This document shows, piece after piece, positions 8,810 through 14,931 of a stretch of DNA of 14,946 bases. The DNA comes from JAJPIG01 sp035504735 (GTDB lineage: Bacteria; Desulfobacterota; Binatia; Binatales; Binataceae), in the NCBI GenBank assembly GCA_035504735.1, contig DATJRJ010000138.1, positions 1 through 14,946 of the forward strand, given 5' to 3'. The notes below the pieces were generated by a model. The model saw only the letters and a program-made list of their open reading frames with translations. It was not told the DNA's origin and did no database searches. The stretch's first letter is position 1, and the number at the start of each line of letters is the position of its first letter. Made by a program: the position numbers and the translations under genes.

Positions 8810-8918
8810 GATACCTCGCCACTGAGACGGCCAGACACCATATCAATCCTGAAGCGGGTTTGCTACTGAAAGCGATCGATTTGAAGAGCTCCTAATGCAT
8901 CACTGAGCCCTCGATACC

Positions 8919-10709
8919 ATGAGACGCGTGACCCTGAACGACAAAACCCTGGCTCTAGCCTTCGAGGAGCGGGTCAGAAGATTCGGCGATCGGGTCTTCC
9001 TCAAGGAGCAGGTCGACAAGGCCTGGCGCGGCCACACCTGGACCGAAATCGACGGCGCGGCGGCGCGCCTGCGCGCCGGCCTGGCTGCAAGCGGGATCAA
9101 GCCCGGTGATCGGGTCGCGATCCTCGCCGAAAATTCGCCGCAATGGGTAATCGCCGACCTCGCGGTACTCGGGTTGGGCGGCGTGGTGGTGCCGCTCTAC
9201 ACCACCATTGCAGCGGAGGAGACCGCTCATGTTCTCAATGACTCCGGCGCCCGGCTGATGGCTATCAAGGGCGTAGAGCCGCTCAAGAAAATCCTCGCGT
9301 TGGCGCCCTCGATCCCGAAACTCGAGCGAATCATCACGCTCGATTCGCCTTCGGCATCCGATCCGATCGGAGGCGCACTGCCGATCTGGTCGCTCGAATC
9401 AGCCAGCGCGCCGTCGCCGATGCCGGCGATCGACGGCGGCCGCGGCGACCTGGCCACGCTCATCTACACCTCGGGCACCACCGGCCCGAGCAAGGGCGCG
9501 ATGCTCACGCATGGCAACCTGCTCGGCAACTGCGAGGGCGCGCTGAACGCGCTGGAACTCGACGAGCGCGACACTGTGCTGTCGGTTCTGCCCATCGCAC
9601 ATTCCTTTGAGCGCACCGCCGGCTATTACACGGTCGCGATGTGTGGCGGAACGATTGCCTATGCCGAGGGCTTGTCGCAAATCGCGCAGGACCTGCAGGC
9701 GATTCGTCCGTCCGTCTTCCTGGTCGTGCCGCGCCTGCTCGAGGTGGTTTACAACCGCGTGATGCGTTCCGTCGACGAAGCCCCCGCGCCGCGGCGCCGC
9801 CTGTTCAGGACGGCGTTGGAAATTGGCAAGCGGGCCGCGTCATATCGCAATCGCCGAGCTCCGGTTCCGGCCCACCTGGAGATCCCGATGAAACTGTTCC
9901 GACGCCTGGTGTTTGCACGGATTCGATCGATCTTCGGCGATCGTATGCGTTACCTGATTTCCGGCGGGGCGCCGCTGCCAGTCGAGATTTTTGAGTTCCT
10001 GGCCGCCGCCGAGGTGCCGATCTTCGAAGGCTACGGACTGACCGAGGCCGGACCGGTGGTTTCGGTGAACCTGCCGGGCCGCACGCGTATCGGCACGGTG
10101 GGACAGCCGTTGATCAACGTCGAGGTCAAGACCGCCGGCGATGGCGAACTGATGGTGCGCGGGCCGAATGTAATGAAAGGGTATTTCGGACGCGAGGATG
10201 ATACGCGCGAGGTCCTCGATGATAGCGGCTGGTTGCATACCGGGGACATCGCCCGGATCGACGCGGACGGCTATATCGCGATTACCGATCGGAAAAAAGA
10301 GATCATCGTGCTCTCCGGCGGCAAGAACGTCTCGCCCGCCAATCTCGAGAACCGCCTGATGAGCGATCCGTGGATCGCGCAGGCCTGTATCATGGGCGAT
10401 CGACGCAAGCATCTCGCGGCGCTAATCGTGCCCGATTTCGAGCAGCTCGCTGCCGAGCTCAAACGCGACGGGATCGCGGCGAAGACGCCCGAGGAACTGG
10501 TTAGCGAACCAGCGCTCAAAGCCCTGTTCCAGCGCCGCCTGCGCGACTTCAACCGAACGCTGTCCGATTTCGAGGCGATCTCCGCGTTCACCCTCGTCGC
10601 GCATCCGTTCTCACAGGACAACGGCGAGCTGACGCCGACGCTCAAGCTGCGTCGGCGCGTAGTGATGGCGCATTATCGCGAGCAGATCGAGACGATGTAT
10701 CGGGAATAG
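8919..10709 (+). CDS. Long-chain fatty-acid-CoA ligase (AMP-forming, FadD15-like)
   Basis: This 596-residue member of the ANL superfamily activates a carboxylic acid with ATP to the acyl adenylate and then to the CoA thioester. Signature motifs are in order: the P-loop-like YTSGTTGPSKG (183-193), LPIAHSFER (224-232), YGLTEAGP (372-379), GWLHTGD (437-443) and the hinge DRKKEIIVLSGGKNVSP (457-473). The catalytic lysine is K576 in LTPTLKLRR near the C terminus. Length and motif wording match the long-chain (FadD15/Faa-type) class rather than acetyl-CoA synthetases; exact chain length is not predictable. The start is ATG at 8919 without a clear Shine-Dalgarno; GTG at 8928 is a possible alternative. 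It stands alone on the plus strand, convergent with greA. It may feed acyl-CoA to beta-oxidation, such as the dehydrogenase encoded 2 kb away, or to phospholipid synthesis. Confidence 0.95.
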   Translation: MRRVTLNDKTLALAFEERVRRFGDRVFLKEQVDKAWRGHTWTEIDGAAARLRAGLAASGIKPGDRVAILAENSPQWVIADLAVLGLGGVVVPLYTTIAAEETAHVLNDSGARLMAIKGVEPLKKILALAPSIPKLERIITLDSPSASDPIGGALPIWSLESASAPSPMPAIDGGRGDLATLIYTSGTTGPSKGAMLTHGNLLGNCEGALNALELDERDTVLSVLPIAHSFERTAGYYTVAMCGGTIAYAEGLSQIAQDLQAIRPSVFLVVPRLLEVVYNRVMRSVDEAPAPRRRLFRTALEIGKRAASYRNRRAPVPAHLEIPMKLFRRLVFARIRSIFGDRMRYLISGGAPLPVEIFEFLAAAEVPIFEGYGLTEAGPVVSVNLPGRTRIGTVGQPLINVEVKTAGDGELMVRGPNVMKGYFGREDDTREVLDDSGWLHTGDIARIDADGYIAITDRKKEIIVLSGGKNVSPANLENRLMSDPWIAQACIMGDRRKHLAALIVPDFEQLAAELKRDGIAAKTPEELVSEPALKALFQRRLRDFNRTLSDFEAISAFTLVAHPFSQDNGELTPTLKLRRRVVMAHYREQIETMYRE

Positions 10710-10747
10710 CTGAGCGGCGTTCGAGATGCGTTGCGGCGCGCCGCAGG

Positions 10748-11254
10748 TCAGCCGTCGCGCTCGCTGTTGCTGTCGCCGTTGGCGATCAGCTCGTGGATCG
10801 TGACCAGCTTGCGAATCAGGTAGGAGCGTTTGCCTTTGGGCGTCTCGACCTCGATATCGTCGTCGCCGGCCTTGCCCAACAGTGCGCGTCCCAGCGGCGA
10901 GGAAAGCGAGATGCGGTTGAGCGATCCGTTGACCTCTTCCGGCACTACGATCTCGTACGCGATATGGCTGCCCTCGTCGAGATCCTCGAGCTCGACCCGG
11001 CTGCCGAGGCCAACCGTATCGCGCGGGATGGAGTCGAGATTGATCATCGAGAGCTCGGCGATACGCGCCTCGTGGTTGGAGACTCGCGCGCGCAGAAATT
11101 CCTGACGCTGCTTCGCCATCGCCCATTCAGCATTCTCTGACAGGTCGCCATGGGCGCGGGCACGTTCCAGTTCCTTGGGCAGGTCGACCGTGAGCTCGCG
11201 CTTGAGCGCCTCCAATTCCTTACGCAGCCGCTTGATTACTGGTAGTTCAGCCAT
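10748..11254 (-). CDS. greA: Transcription elongation factor GreA
   Basis: GreA enters the secondary channel of RNA polymerase and stimulates cleavage of backtracked transcripts. The 168-residue protein has the N-terminal coiled-coil hairpin (about 1-75) with the acidic tip D37 and E40 in HGDLSENAEW, matching D41/E44 of E. coli GreA. The C-terminal FKBP-like domain includes the SPLGRALLGKAGDDDIEVETP block (about 118-138). A short polar tail beyond the fold is not conserved in the family. The start is ATG at 11254, with no clear ribosome binding site. The gene follows the Lrp-like gene on the same strand by 133 bases, and a candidate promoter lies in that gap. It is convergent with the acyl-CoA synthetase, 38 bases from stop to stop. 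Confidence 0.96.
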   Translation of the reverse strand: MAELPVIKRLRKELEALKRELTVDLPKELERARAHGDLSENAEWAMAKQRQEFLRARVSNHEARIAELSMINLDSIPRDTVGLGSRVELEDLDEGSHIAYEIVVPEEVNGSLNRISLSSPLGRALLGKAGDDDIEVETPKGKRSYLIRKLVTIHELIANGDSNSERDG

Positions 11255-11304
11255 TGCAAATCATTTTTCAACCAATGCAGGCCATTCGTAAACCGCTAGC
11301 CCGT

Positions 11305-11333
11305 CTTATATCTCCACGTTAGGCGTGTGGCAC
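11305..11333 (-). promoter_or_regulatory. Candidate greA promoter
   Basis: On the minus strand TATAAG (11310-11305, 5/6 to consensus) lies 17 bases after GTGCCA (11333-11328, 4/6). The leader to the greA ATG would be about 45 bases. Two copies of GTTAGGCG (plus strand 11318-11325 and 11345-11352) flank the -35 box. Confidence 0.4.
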
Positions 11334-11352
11334 TCCGCCTGCAAGTTAGGCG
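11318..11352. repeat. Paired 8-base direct repeats upstream of greA
   Basis: GTTAGGCG occurs at 11318-11325 and 11345-11352, 27 bases apart start to start. The first copy also forms a short inverted repeat, AGGCG...CGCCT (11321-11340). They bracket the predicted -35 element of greA, so they could be regulator half-sites. Chance is not excluded in GC-rich sequence. Confidence 0.4.
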
Positions 11353-11387
11353 ACCGCAAATTGTTACACAGTAAGCCGCGGCGTGAA

Positions 11388-11618
11388 TTAATCGGCTACG
11401 ATCGCGGTCAGACTGCGGTTCACGCCGGTTACACTCTGGATTCTCTGCACCACCAGCTCGCCCAGGGCTGAGACGTCGGCAGCGTCGACCACCGCGATGA
11501 TGTCGTGCGGTCCGGTCACCGCATGCGCCGCCGAGACGCCGGCGACCTGCCGAATCTTGCCGGTAACTTCCCGGGCTTTGCCCGGCGAGGTGTCGATCAA
11601 AATAAATGCCTTCACCAC
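11388..11618 (-). CDS. Stand-alone Lrp/AsnC-type ligand-binding (RAM) domain protein
   Basis: This 76-residue protein consists only of the alpha-beta sandwich seen at the C terminus of Lrp/AsnC regulators, with no helix-turn-helix. The opening VKAFILIDTSPGKAREV and the central VTGPHDIIAVVDAADV match the domain's first strand and its ligand/assembly loop (G36-x-H-D). Stand-alone RAM proteins assemble into dimers and decamers that bind amino acids or other small molecules; some modulate full-length Lrp proteins. The start is GTG at 11618: a perfect AGGAGG (plus 11627-11632) lies 8 bases ahead, the best ribosome binding site in the window. A longer in-frame reading up to 11777 exists, but it runs through the dehydrogenase gene in another frame and is rejected. 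The start is 31 bases after the dehydrogenase stop on the same strand, implying an operon. The ligand is unknown; a small CoA-pathway metabolite is only a guess. Confidence 0.88.
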   Translation of the reverse strand: MVKAFILIDTSPGKAREVTGKIRQVAGVSAAHAVTGPHDIIAVVDAADVSALGELVVQRIQSVTGVNRSLTAIVAD

Positions 11619-11649
11619 GGTCGGAACCTCCTCTCGCCGTCGCCTGACC

Positions 11650-12519
11650 TCATCGATCAGGGTCGCCGCGATCGTAGACGTAGAATCCGCGCCCGCTCTT
11701 GCGTCCCAGAAAACCCGCATCGACGTATTTGCGCAGCAGCGGGCAGGGACGATATTTATCCTCGCCGAGCCCCGCATGCAGCACCTCCATCACATAGATG
11801 CAGGTGTCGAGGCCAATCAGATCGGCCAGTTCCAGCGGTCCCATCGGATGATTAGTCCCGAGCTTCATCCCGAGATCGATATCGGCGGCATCGGCCACGC
11901 CTTCCTGGAGCGCGAAGACCGCTTCGTTGATCATCGGCAGCAGGACGCGATTGATCGCGAAGCCGGGCGCATCCTGGACCGTGATGGTCTGCTTGCCGAG
12001 TCGCGCCGCCAGCTCGCGCGTGGCGTTCAGCGTTTCCTCGGAGGTGGTGAGTCCGCGCACGATCTCGACCAGCTTCAGCACCGGCACCGGGTTCATGAAG
12101 TGCATGCCGATGAAGCGCGCGGCGCGGCGCGTGGCCGCGGCCATCCGGGTGATCGAGATCGAGGAGGTATTGGAGGCGAGTATCACCCCCGGGTCGCAGA
12201 TTTCGTCGAGCCGGCGGAAGAGCGCAAGCTTGTCTGCCTCGCGTTCGATAATCGCTTCGATCACGAAATCGGCTTCGGCCAAGGCTTCGAGTTCGGCGCT
12301 CATGCGCAGCCGGCCCACTGCGGCATCGCGATCGACCGCGGCGATCCGCCCGCGCCCGACGGCGCGATCGAGGTTGCGCCGGATCCCGTCGACTCCGCGC
12401 CGGCAGAGATCCTCCGATACATCGCTCAGGATTACGTCGATTCCGGCCTGCGCGGCGACCTGGGCGATTCCCGCGCCCATCTGGCCCGCGCCCACTACGC
12501 CTAGGGTTTCGATTACCAT
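11650..12519 (-). CDS. hbd: 3-hydroxybutyryl-CoA / 3-hydroxyacyl-CoA dehydrogenase
   Basis: This 289-residue enzyme, of normal length for the family, interconverts 3-hydroxyacyl-CoA and 3-oxoacyl-CoA with NAD(P). The N-terminal Rossmann fold begins at once with VIETLGVVGAGQMGAG, holding the G10-x-G12-x2-G15 nucleotide motif. Catalytic residues align with human HAD: S119 in SNTSS, H140 in GMHFMNP, E152 and N190, with the same spacings as S137/H158/E170/N208. The C-terminal helical domain includes NHPMGPLELADLIGLD and ends at GRGFYVY. I chose ATG at 12519 because this is where the family begins; an upstream TTG at 12567 would add 16 residues across a hairpin and a T tract. The RAM-domain gene follows 31 bases downstream. 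A role in butyrate, polyhydroxybutyrate or fatty-acid oxidation is open. Confidence 0.95.
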   Translation of the reverse strand: MVIETLGVVGAGQMGAGIAQVAAQAGIDVILSDVSEDLCRRGVDGIRRNLDRAVGRGRIAAVDRDAAVGRLRMSAELEALAEADFVIEAIIEREADKLALFRRLDEICDPGVILASNTSSISITRMAAATRRAARFIGMHFMNPVPVLKLVEIVRGLTTSEETLNATRELAARLGKQTITVQDAPGFAINRVLLPMINEAVFALQEGVADAADIDLGMKLGTNHPMGPLELADLIGLDTCIYVMEVLHAGLGEDKYRPCPLLRKYVDAGFLGRKSGRGFYVYDRGDPDR

Positions 12520-12529
12520 CGCGACTGCC

Positions 12530-12574
12530 AAAAAAATGAAGCGAGAGCCCCAGTTCGGCGAGGCCACGCTTCAT
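12530..12574 (-). terminator. Terminator-like hairpin in the leader of the dehydrogenase gene
   Basis: On the minus strand ATGAAGCG (12574-12567) pairs perfectly with CGCTTCAT (12543-12536), and seven T residues (12536-12530) begin with the last base of the stem. The loop is 23 bases with only weak inner pairing. It sits 10 bases before the dehydrogenase ATG, with no upstream gene on that strand to terminate. It may therefore act as an attenuator or be coincidental. The stem is short and half AT, so its strength is doubtful. Confidence 0.4.
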
Positions 12575-12627
12575 CCGTGAAACTACCGCAGCCGACCCCG
12601 CGACGGCAAGGCAATTATGTTACCCGC

Positions 12628-12657
12628 TTGACAGTGCCTTCGATGGCAGCCTAACCT
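12628..12657 (+). promoter_or_regulatory. Candidate promoter of the FTR1 permease gene
   Basis: A perfect -35 TTGACA (12628-12633) is followed after 18 bases by a weak -10 TAACCT (12652-12657). The predicted start near 12664 falls inside the Fur-box-like palindrome, as expected for repressor control. The weak -10 keeps confidence moderate. Confidence 0.45.
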
Positions 12658-12661
12658 GTTC

Positions 12662-12678
12662 TTGAGAACGATTCTCAA
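12662..12678. promoter_or_regulatory. Fur-box-like palindrome upstream of the iron permease
   Basis: TTGAGAA-CGA-TTCTCAA is a perfect 7-3-7 inverted repeat. Its core TGAGAACGATTCTCA matches the Fur pattern TGAnAATnATTnTCA at every defined position but one. It lies just downstream of the predicted -10 box and 12 bases before the GTG start of an FTR1-type iron permease, so iron-dependent repression by Fur is the natural reading. It could also influence the divergent dehydrogenase gene. Confidence 0.72.
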
Positions 12679-12689
12679 TATCGTAACAC

Positions 12690-13541
12690 GTGAGCAACAC
12701 ACCGACCATCCTGCCGTATTTTCTTTATTCCTTCGGCATCCTCTTCCGCGAAGGCTTCGAGGCCCTGATCGTCGTGATCGCTTTGGTCGCGGGTACCCGC
12801 GAGGCCGGCGAGACCGGCAAGGCACGCGGAATTTATGCCGGCGCTGCGATTGCGATCGCCGTCAGCATCGGGCTCGCATGGTCGGTCAATCACTTCCTGG
12901 CTGATAATACCAGCGATACGCTCGAAGGTATTTTCCAAATCTTCGCCGCCGCGACGCTTTTTTATGTCAGCTCATGGCTGACGTCCAAGGCCCAGGCCGA
13001 TCAATGGATCGGCTTCATTAACGCGCAGATCCAGAGTGCCCGACGGAGTATGCTGCCCTCTCTCGCACTCGGATTGACAGCCTTTCTGGCTGTGATGCGT
13101 GAGGGCGCCGAGACCATCGTCTTCTTCCAGGCGCTGCTATCCGGCGCCACCGCGACCGCTGAGAAGCACGCCGTGATGGCGGGTGTGGCGGCCGGGGCCG
13201 TGGCGCTGGCAATCGCCTTCATCGTGCTGACCCGCGCCGCCATTCGCATCCCGATCGGCTCGTTCTTTTCCGCCACCACGGTGCTCCTGTATGGACTCGC
13301 GGTGGTGTTTGTCGGGCAGGGCGTGGCGAGTTTCCAGGAATCCGGATGGATTGCTGCGACCTTCATCCCGCATCTGCCGACTATCCAGGTGCTGGGATTA
13401 TTCCCGACCGCGCAGACCATCCTGGCTCAAGCCGTATTACTTTCGGTCGCCGCCGCCGCGGTTATCGTTCCACGTCGCCGGGCGGCACGGGCTCCGAAGT
13501 TGAGCCCGGCGAGGAGTGCGCAGCAGGCGCGGACAATTTGA
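12690..13541 (+). CDS. efeU: FTR1-family high-affinity iron permease (EfeU-like)
   Basis: This 283-residue inner-membrane protein has about seven membrane segments and both iron-binding REGxE motifs: REGFE (20-24) in the first helix and REGAE (137-141) in the fourth. That pair defines the FTR1/EfeU family, which imports ferric iron after oxidation of ferrous iron. The permease lacks an extra periplasmic domain, and no efeO, efeB or multicopper oxidase partner is in the window. The start is GTG at 12690; no Shine-Dalgarno is visible in the short leader. A Fur-box-like palindrome at 12662-12678 suggests iron repression. The last 80 bases, coding for a basic, Ala-rich tail after the final helix, overlap the 3' end of the opposite-strand exported-protein gene. 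Family assignment is firm; the symbol is by similarity. Confidence 0.94.
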   Translation: MSNTPTILPYFLYSFGILFREGFEALIVVIALVAGTREAGETGKARGIYAGAAIAIAVSIGLAWSVNHFLADNTSDTLEGIFQIFAAATLFYVSSWLTSKAQADQWIGFINAQIQSARRSMLPSLALGLTAFLAVMREGAETIVFFQALLSGATATAEKHAVMAGVAAGAVALAIAFIVLTRAAIRIPIGSFFSATTVLLYGLAVVFVGQGVASFQESGWIAATFIPHLPTIQVLGLFPTAQTILAQAVLLSVAAAAVIVPRRRAARAPKLSPARSAQQARTI

Positions 13542-13989
13542 TCGATCCTAGGGCAGCGCTTTTTGGCTGATCGCCGCGCGCTTCGATCACTACCCGTTCC
13601 ACCTCTGAGCTTACCCGTTCTCCCCGTCTAAGCGCCGCTTCCCCGACCTCCAGGCACTGCTCGACGGTAGAATTCCCGAGCGCTCCCGGCGCCGAGCGCA
13701 CTCGCTCGAGGGTCGCGCGCAGGTCGCCGATCCGCTCGAGCATCGCGGCCAGCCGTATTTCGACCGCGGGCAGGGCACCGCGATGGGGCCCCGCACCGCC
13801 TTCGGCCTTGGAATAAAGATCGAGCGCGAACGCCTGCTGATGCTCCGCCGCCGCCAGACCACCGACCGCTCGGCTGATTGCGGGGCAGGCGTCGGCGGGC
13901 GCGATGGGCGGCGGCCCGGCCCAGGCCGGAGATCCGCCCGCCAGCAGCGCAGCTACCGCAATTACCCATCTGTCGATTGCTCGTGCCAC
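13462..13989 (-). CDS. Small exported protein of unknown function
   Basis: I do not recognise this 175-residue protein. It begins with a clear Sec signal peptide: positively charged MARAIDR, a hydrophobic core, and a probable cleavage site after AWA (residue 24). The mature part has a Pro-rich start, two cysteines (C35 and C112) that could form a disulfide in the periplasm, predicted amphipathic helices near 75-100 and 108-138, and a Ser/Pro-rich tail of low complexity. The start is GTG at 13989 with AGGA four bases ahead. The last 80 bases overlap the convergent iron permease gene. Signal peptide, ribosome binding site and composition make it more credible than an antisense shadow, but it has no family support. 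Possible iron-related function is suggested only by position. Confidence 0.65.
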   Translation of the reverse strand: MARAIDRWVIAVAALLAGGSPAWAGPPPIAPADACPAISRAVGGLAAAEHQQAFALDLYSKAEGGAGPHRGALPAVEIRLAAMLERIGDLRATLERVRSAPGALGNSTVEQCLEVGEAALRRGERVSSEVERVVIEARGDQPKSAALGSIKLSAPAAHSSPGSTSEPVPPGDVER

Positions 13990-14003
13990 GATATCCTAAT
14001 ATC
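13990..14003 (-). promoter_or_regulatory. Small inverted repeat over the ribosome binding site of the exported-protein gene
   Basis: GATAT (13990-13994) and ATATC (13999-14003) flank a 4-base loop. Read on the minus strand, the AGGA ribosome binding site overlaps the loop and 3' arm, directly before the GTG. Pairing could mask it, but a 5-base AT-rich stem is weak. Confidence 0.3.
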
Positions 14004-14075
14004 CGGGCGCCGCTTGAAAATTCGCCAAACCGCAGCCAATTAGGAAACGACGCCGCCTCTACGCATAGATTACCG

Positions 14076-14081
14076 TATAAT
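14076..14081 (+). promoter_or_regulatory. Consensus -10 box of plsC, implying a leaderless mRNA
   Basis: A perfect TATAAT ends at 14081, seven bases before the ATG at 14089, so transcription should begin at or next to the start codon. There is no Shine-Dalgarno sequence before the ATG, which agrees with leaderless translation. No good -35 box is seen at 16-18 bases upstream. Confidence 0.55.
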
Positions 14082-14088
14082 CGTGCCG

Positions 14089-14883
14089 ATGGCCGTTCGA
14101 TCTGATGAGATTGATCTTAACGCCGTGCGACGCCCCGGTCTGCTCAGCCGTGCCTGGGGTGCGATAGCGGTCGTGATGGCCGTGCTCTATACCGCGGTCT
14201 TGTCGATTGCGGCGGCTTTGACGGCCCCGTTTCACGATGGCCACGCGGTCAGCCACATCGGCCGGCTATGGGCCTGGCTGATAATTCGAACCTGCGGCGT
14301 GATGGTCGAGATCGAAGGGCTCGAGCATCTCGAAGGGTTGGAGTCATTCGTGATGGTCTCGAACCATCAGAGCATGTTCGACATCTTCGCGATCCTGGCC
14401 TACATTCCGGGCGAGACGCGTTTCCTGGCGAAGAAGGAACTGCGGCGGGTGCCGCTGGTCGGCTATGCGATGGGACGCTCGGGACACGTTTTTGTCGATC
14501 GGGAGCGCCGCGGCGGAAATGCGATTCGGCGCGCGATCGAAGTCTCGCGGCTGGGCTACAACCTGTGCGTCTTCGCCGAGGGCACGCGCTTTTCCGACAA
14601 CCAGGTCCATGAATTCAACGACGGAGCGGCGTGGATCGCGATCGCGACCCGGCGCCCGTGCATCCCGATCGCGATCAGCGGCAGCGCGGCCATATTCCCG
14701 CGCGGCGCGAAAGTCGTGGTGCCGGGCCTGCGCATCCGGATAAGAATCGGCGCGCCGATCGAAACCCGCGATCTCAAGAGCAGCGATCGCTTCGCCCTGA
14801 CGCGGCAACTCGAGGCGGCCGTCCGCGCCACCTTCATCAGCGAGCTGAGAAACTCACCAACCCGTGGCTCGGCGCCGCTGTAA
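14089..14883 (+). CDS. plsC: 1-acyl-sn-glycerol-3-phosphate acyltransferase (PlsC-like)
   Basis: PlsC acylates lysophosphatidic acid to phosphatidic acid at the inner membrane, using acyl-ACP or acyl-CoA. The 264-residue protein has an N-terminal hydrophobic anchor (about 22-45) and all four acyltransferase blocks: H93-x4-D98 in NHQSMFD, FLAKKELRRVPLVG (112-125), FAEGTR (162-167), and a later IPIAI (192-196). Length is typical. I prefer ATG at 14089 over the in-frame GTG at 14083, because a consensus -10 box ends at 14081 and would place the transcript start at the ATG. The gene is alone on the plus strand and is followed by an intrinsic terminator. A lyso-ornithine-lipid acyltransferase or another PlsC-superfamily specificity cannot be excluded. 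Confidence 0.92.
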   Translation: MAVRSDEIDLNAVRRPGLLSRAWGAIAVVMAVLYTAVLSIAAALTAPFHDGHAVSHIGRLWAWLIIRTCGVMVEIEGLEHLEGLESFVMVSNHQSMFDIFAILAYIPGETRFLAKKELRRVPLVGYAMGRSGHVFVDRERRGGNAIRRAIEVSRLGYNLCVFAEGTRFSDNQVHEFNDGAAWIAIATRRPCIPIAISGSAAIFPRGAKVVVPGLRIRIRIGAPIETRDLKSSDRFALTRQLEAAVRATFISELRNSPTRGSAPL

Positions 14884-14885
14884 CC

Positions 14886-14931
14886 GATTCCTGCGCAACT
14901 ACGTATCTAGTTGTGCAGGGGGGAATCTTTT
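14886..14931 (+). terminator. Rho-independent terminator after plsC
   Basis: GATTCC (14886-14891) pairs with GGAATC (14922-14927), and TGCGCAACTA (14892-14901) pairs with TAGTTGTGCA (14908-14917) with one G-U pair. The loop is six bases, and a GGGG bulge lies on the 3' arm. TTTT follows at once (14928-14931). The hairpin begins two bases after the plsC stop codon. Confidence 0.8.

Noticed and set aside
8780..8869. A 29-codon plus-strand frame in the ctaA / acyl-CoA synthetase gap
   Set aside because: It has no ribosome binding site, membrane segment or recognisable motif, and is of a length expected by chance.
10732..10745. TGCGGCGCGCCGCA palindrome between the acyl-CoA synthetase and greA stops, as a bidirectional terminator
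   Set aside because: The stem is only five bases with a four-base loop and there is no T tract on either strand. It is also easily produced by chance in GC-rich DNA.
11619..11777. N-terminal extension of the RAM-domain protein
   Set aside because: The extension overlaps dehydrogenase coding sequence in another frame. A perfect AGGAGG at 11627-11632 marks the GTG at 11618 as the start.
11497..12504. A 335-codon plus-strand frame
   Set aside because: It is antisense to the dehydrogenase and RAM-domain genes, both of which have clear family motifs and good starts.
13783..14043. An 86-codon plus-strand frame opposite the exported-protein gene
   Set aside because: It is Arg-rich, without signal peptide or ribosome binding site, and the minus-strand frame has both.
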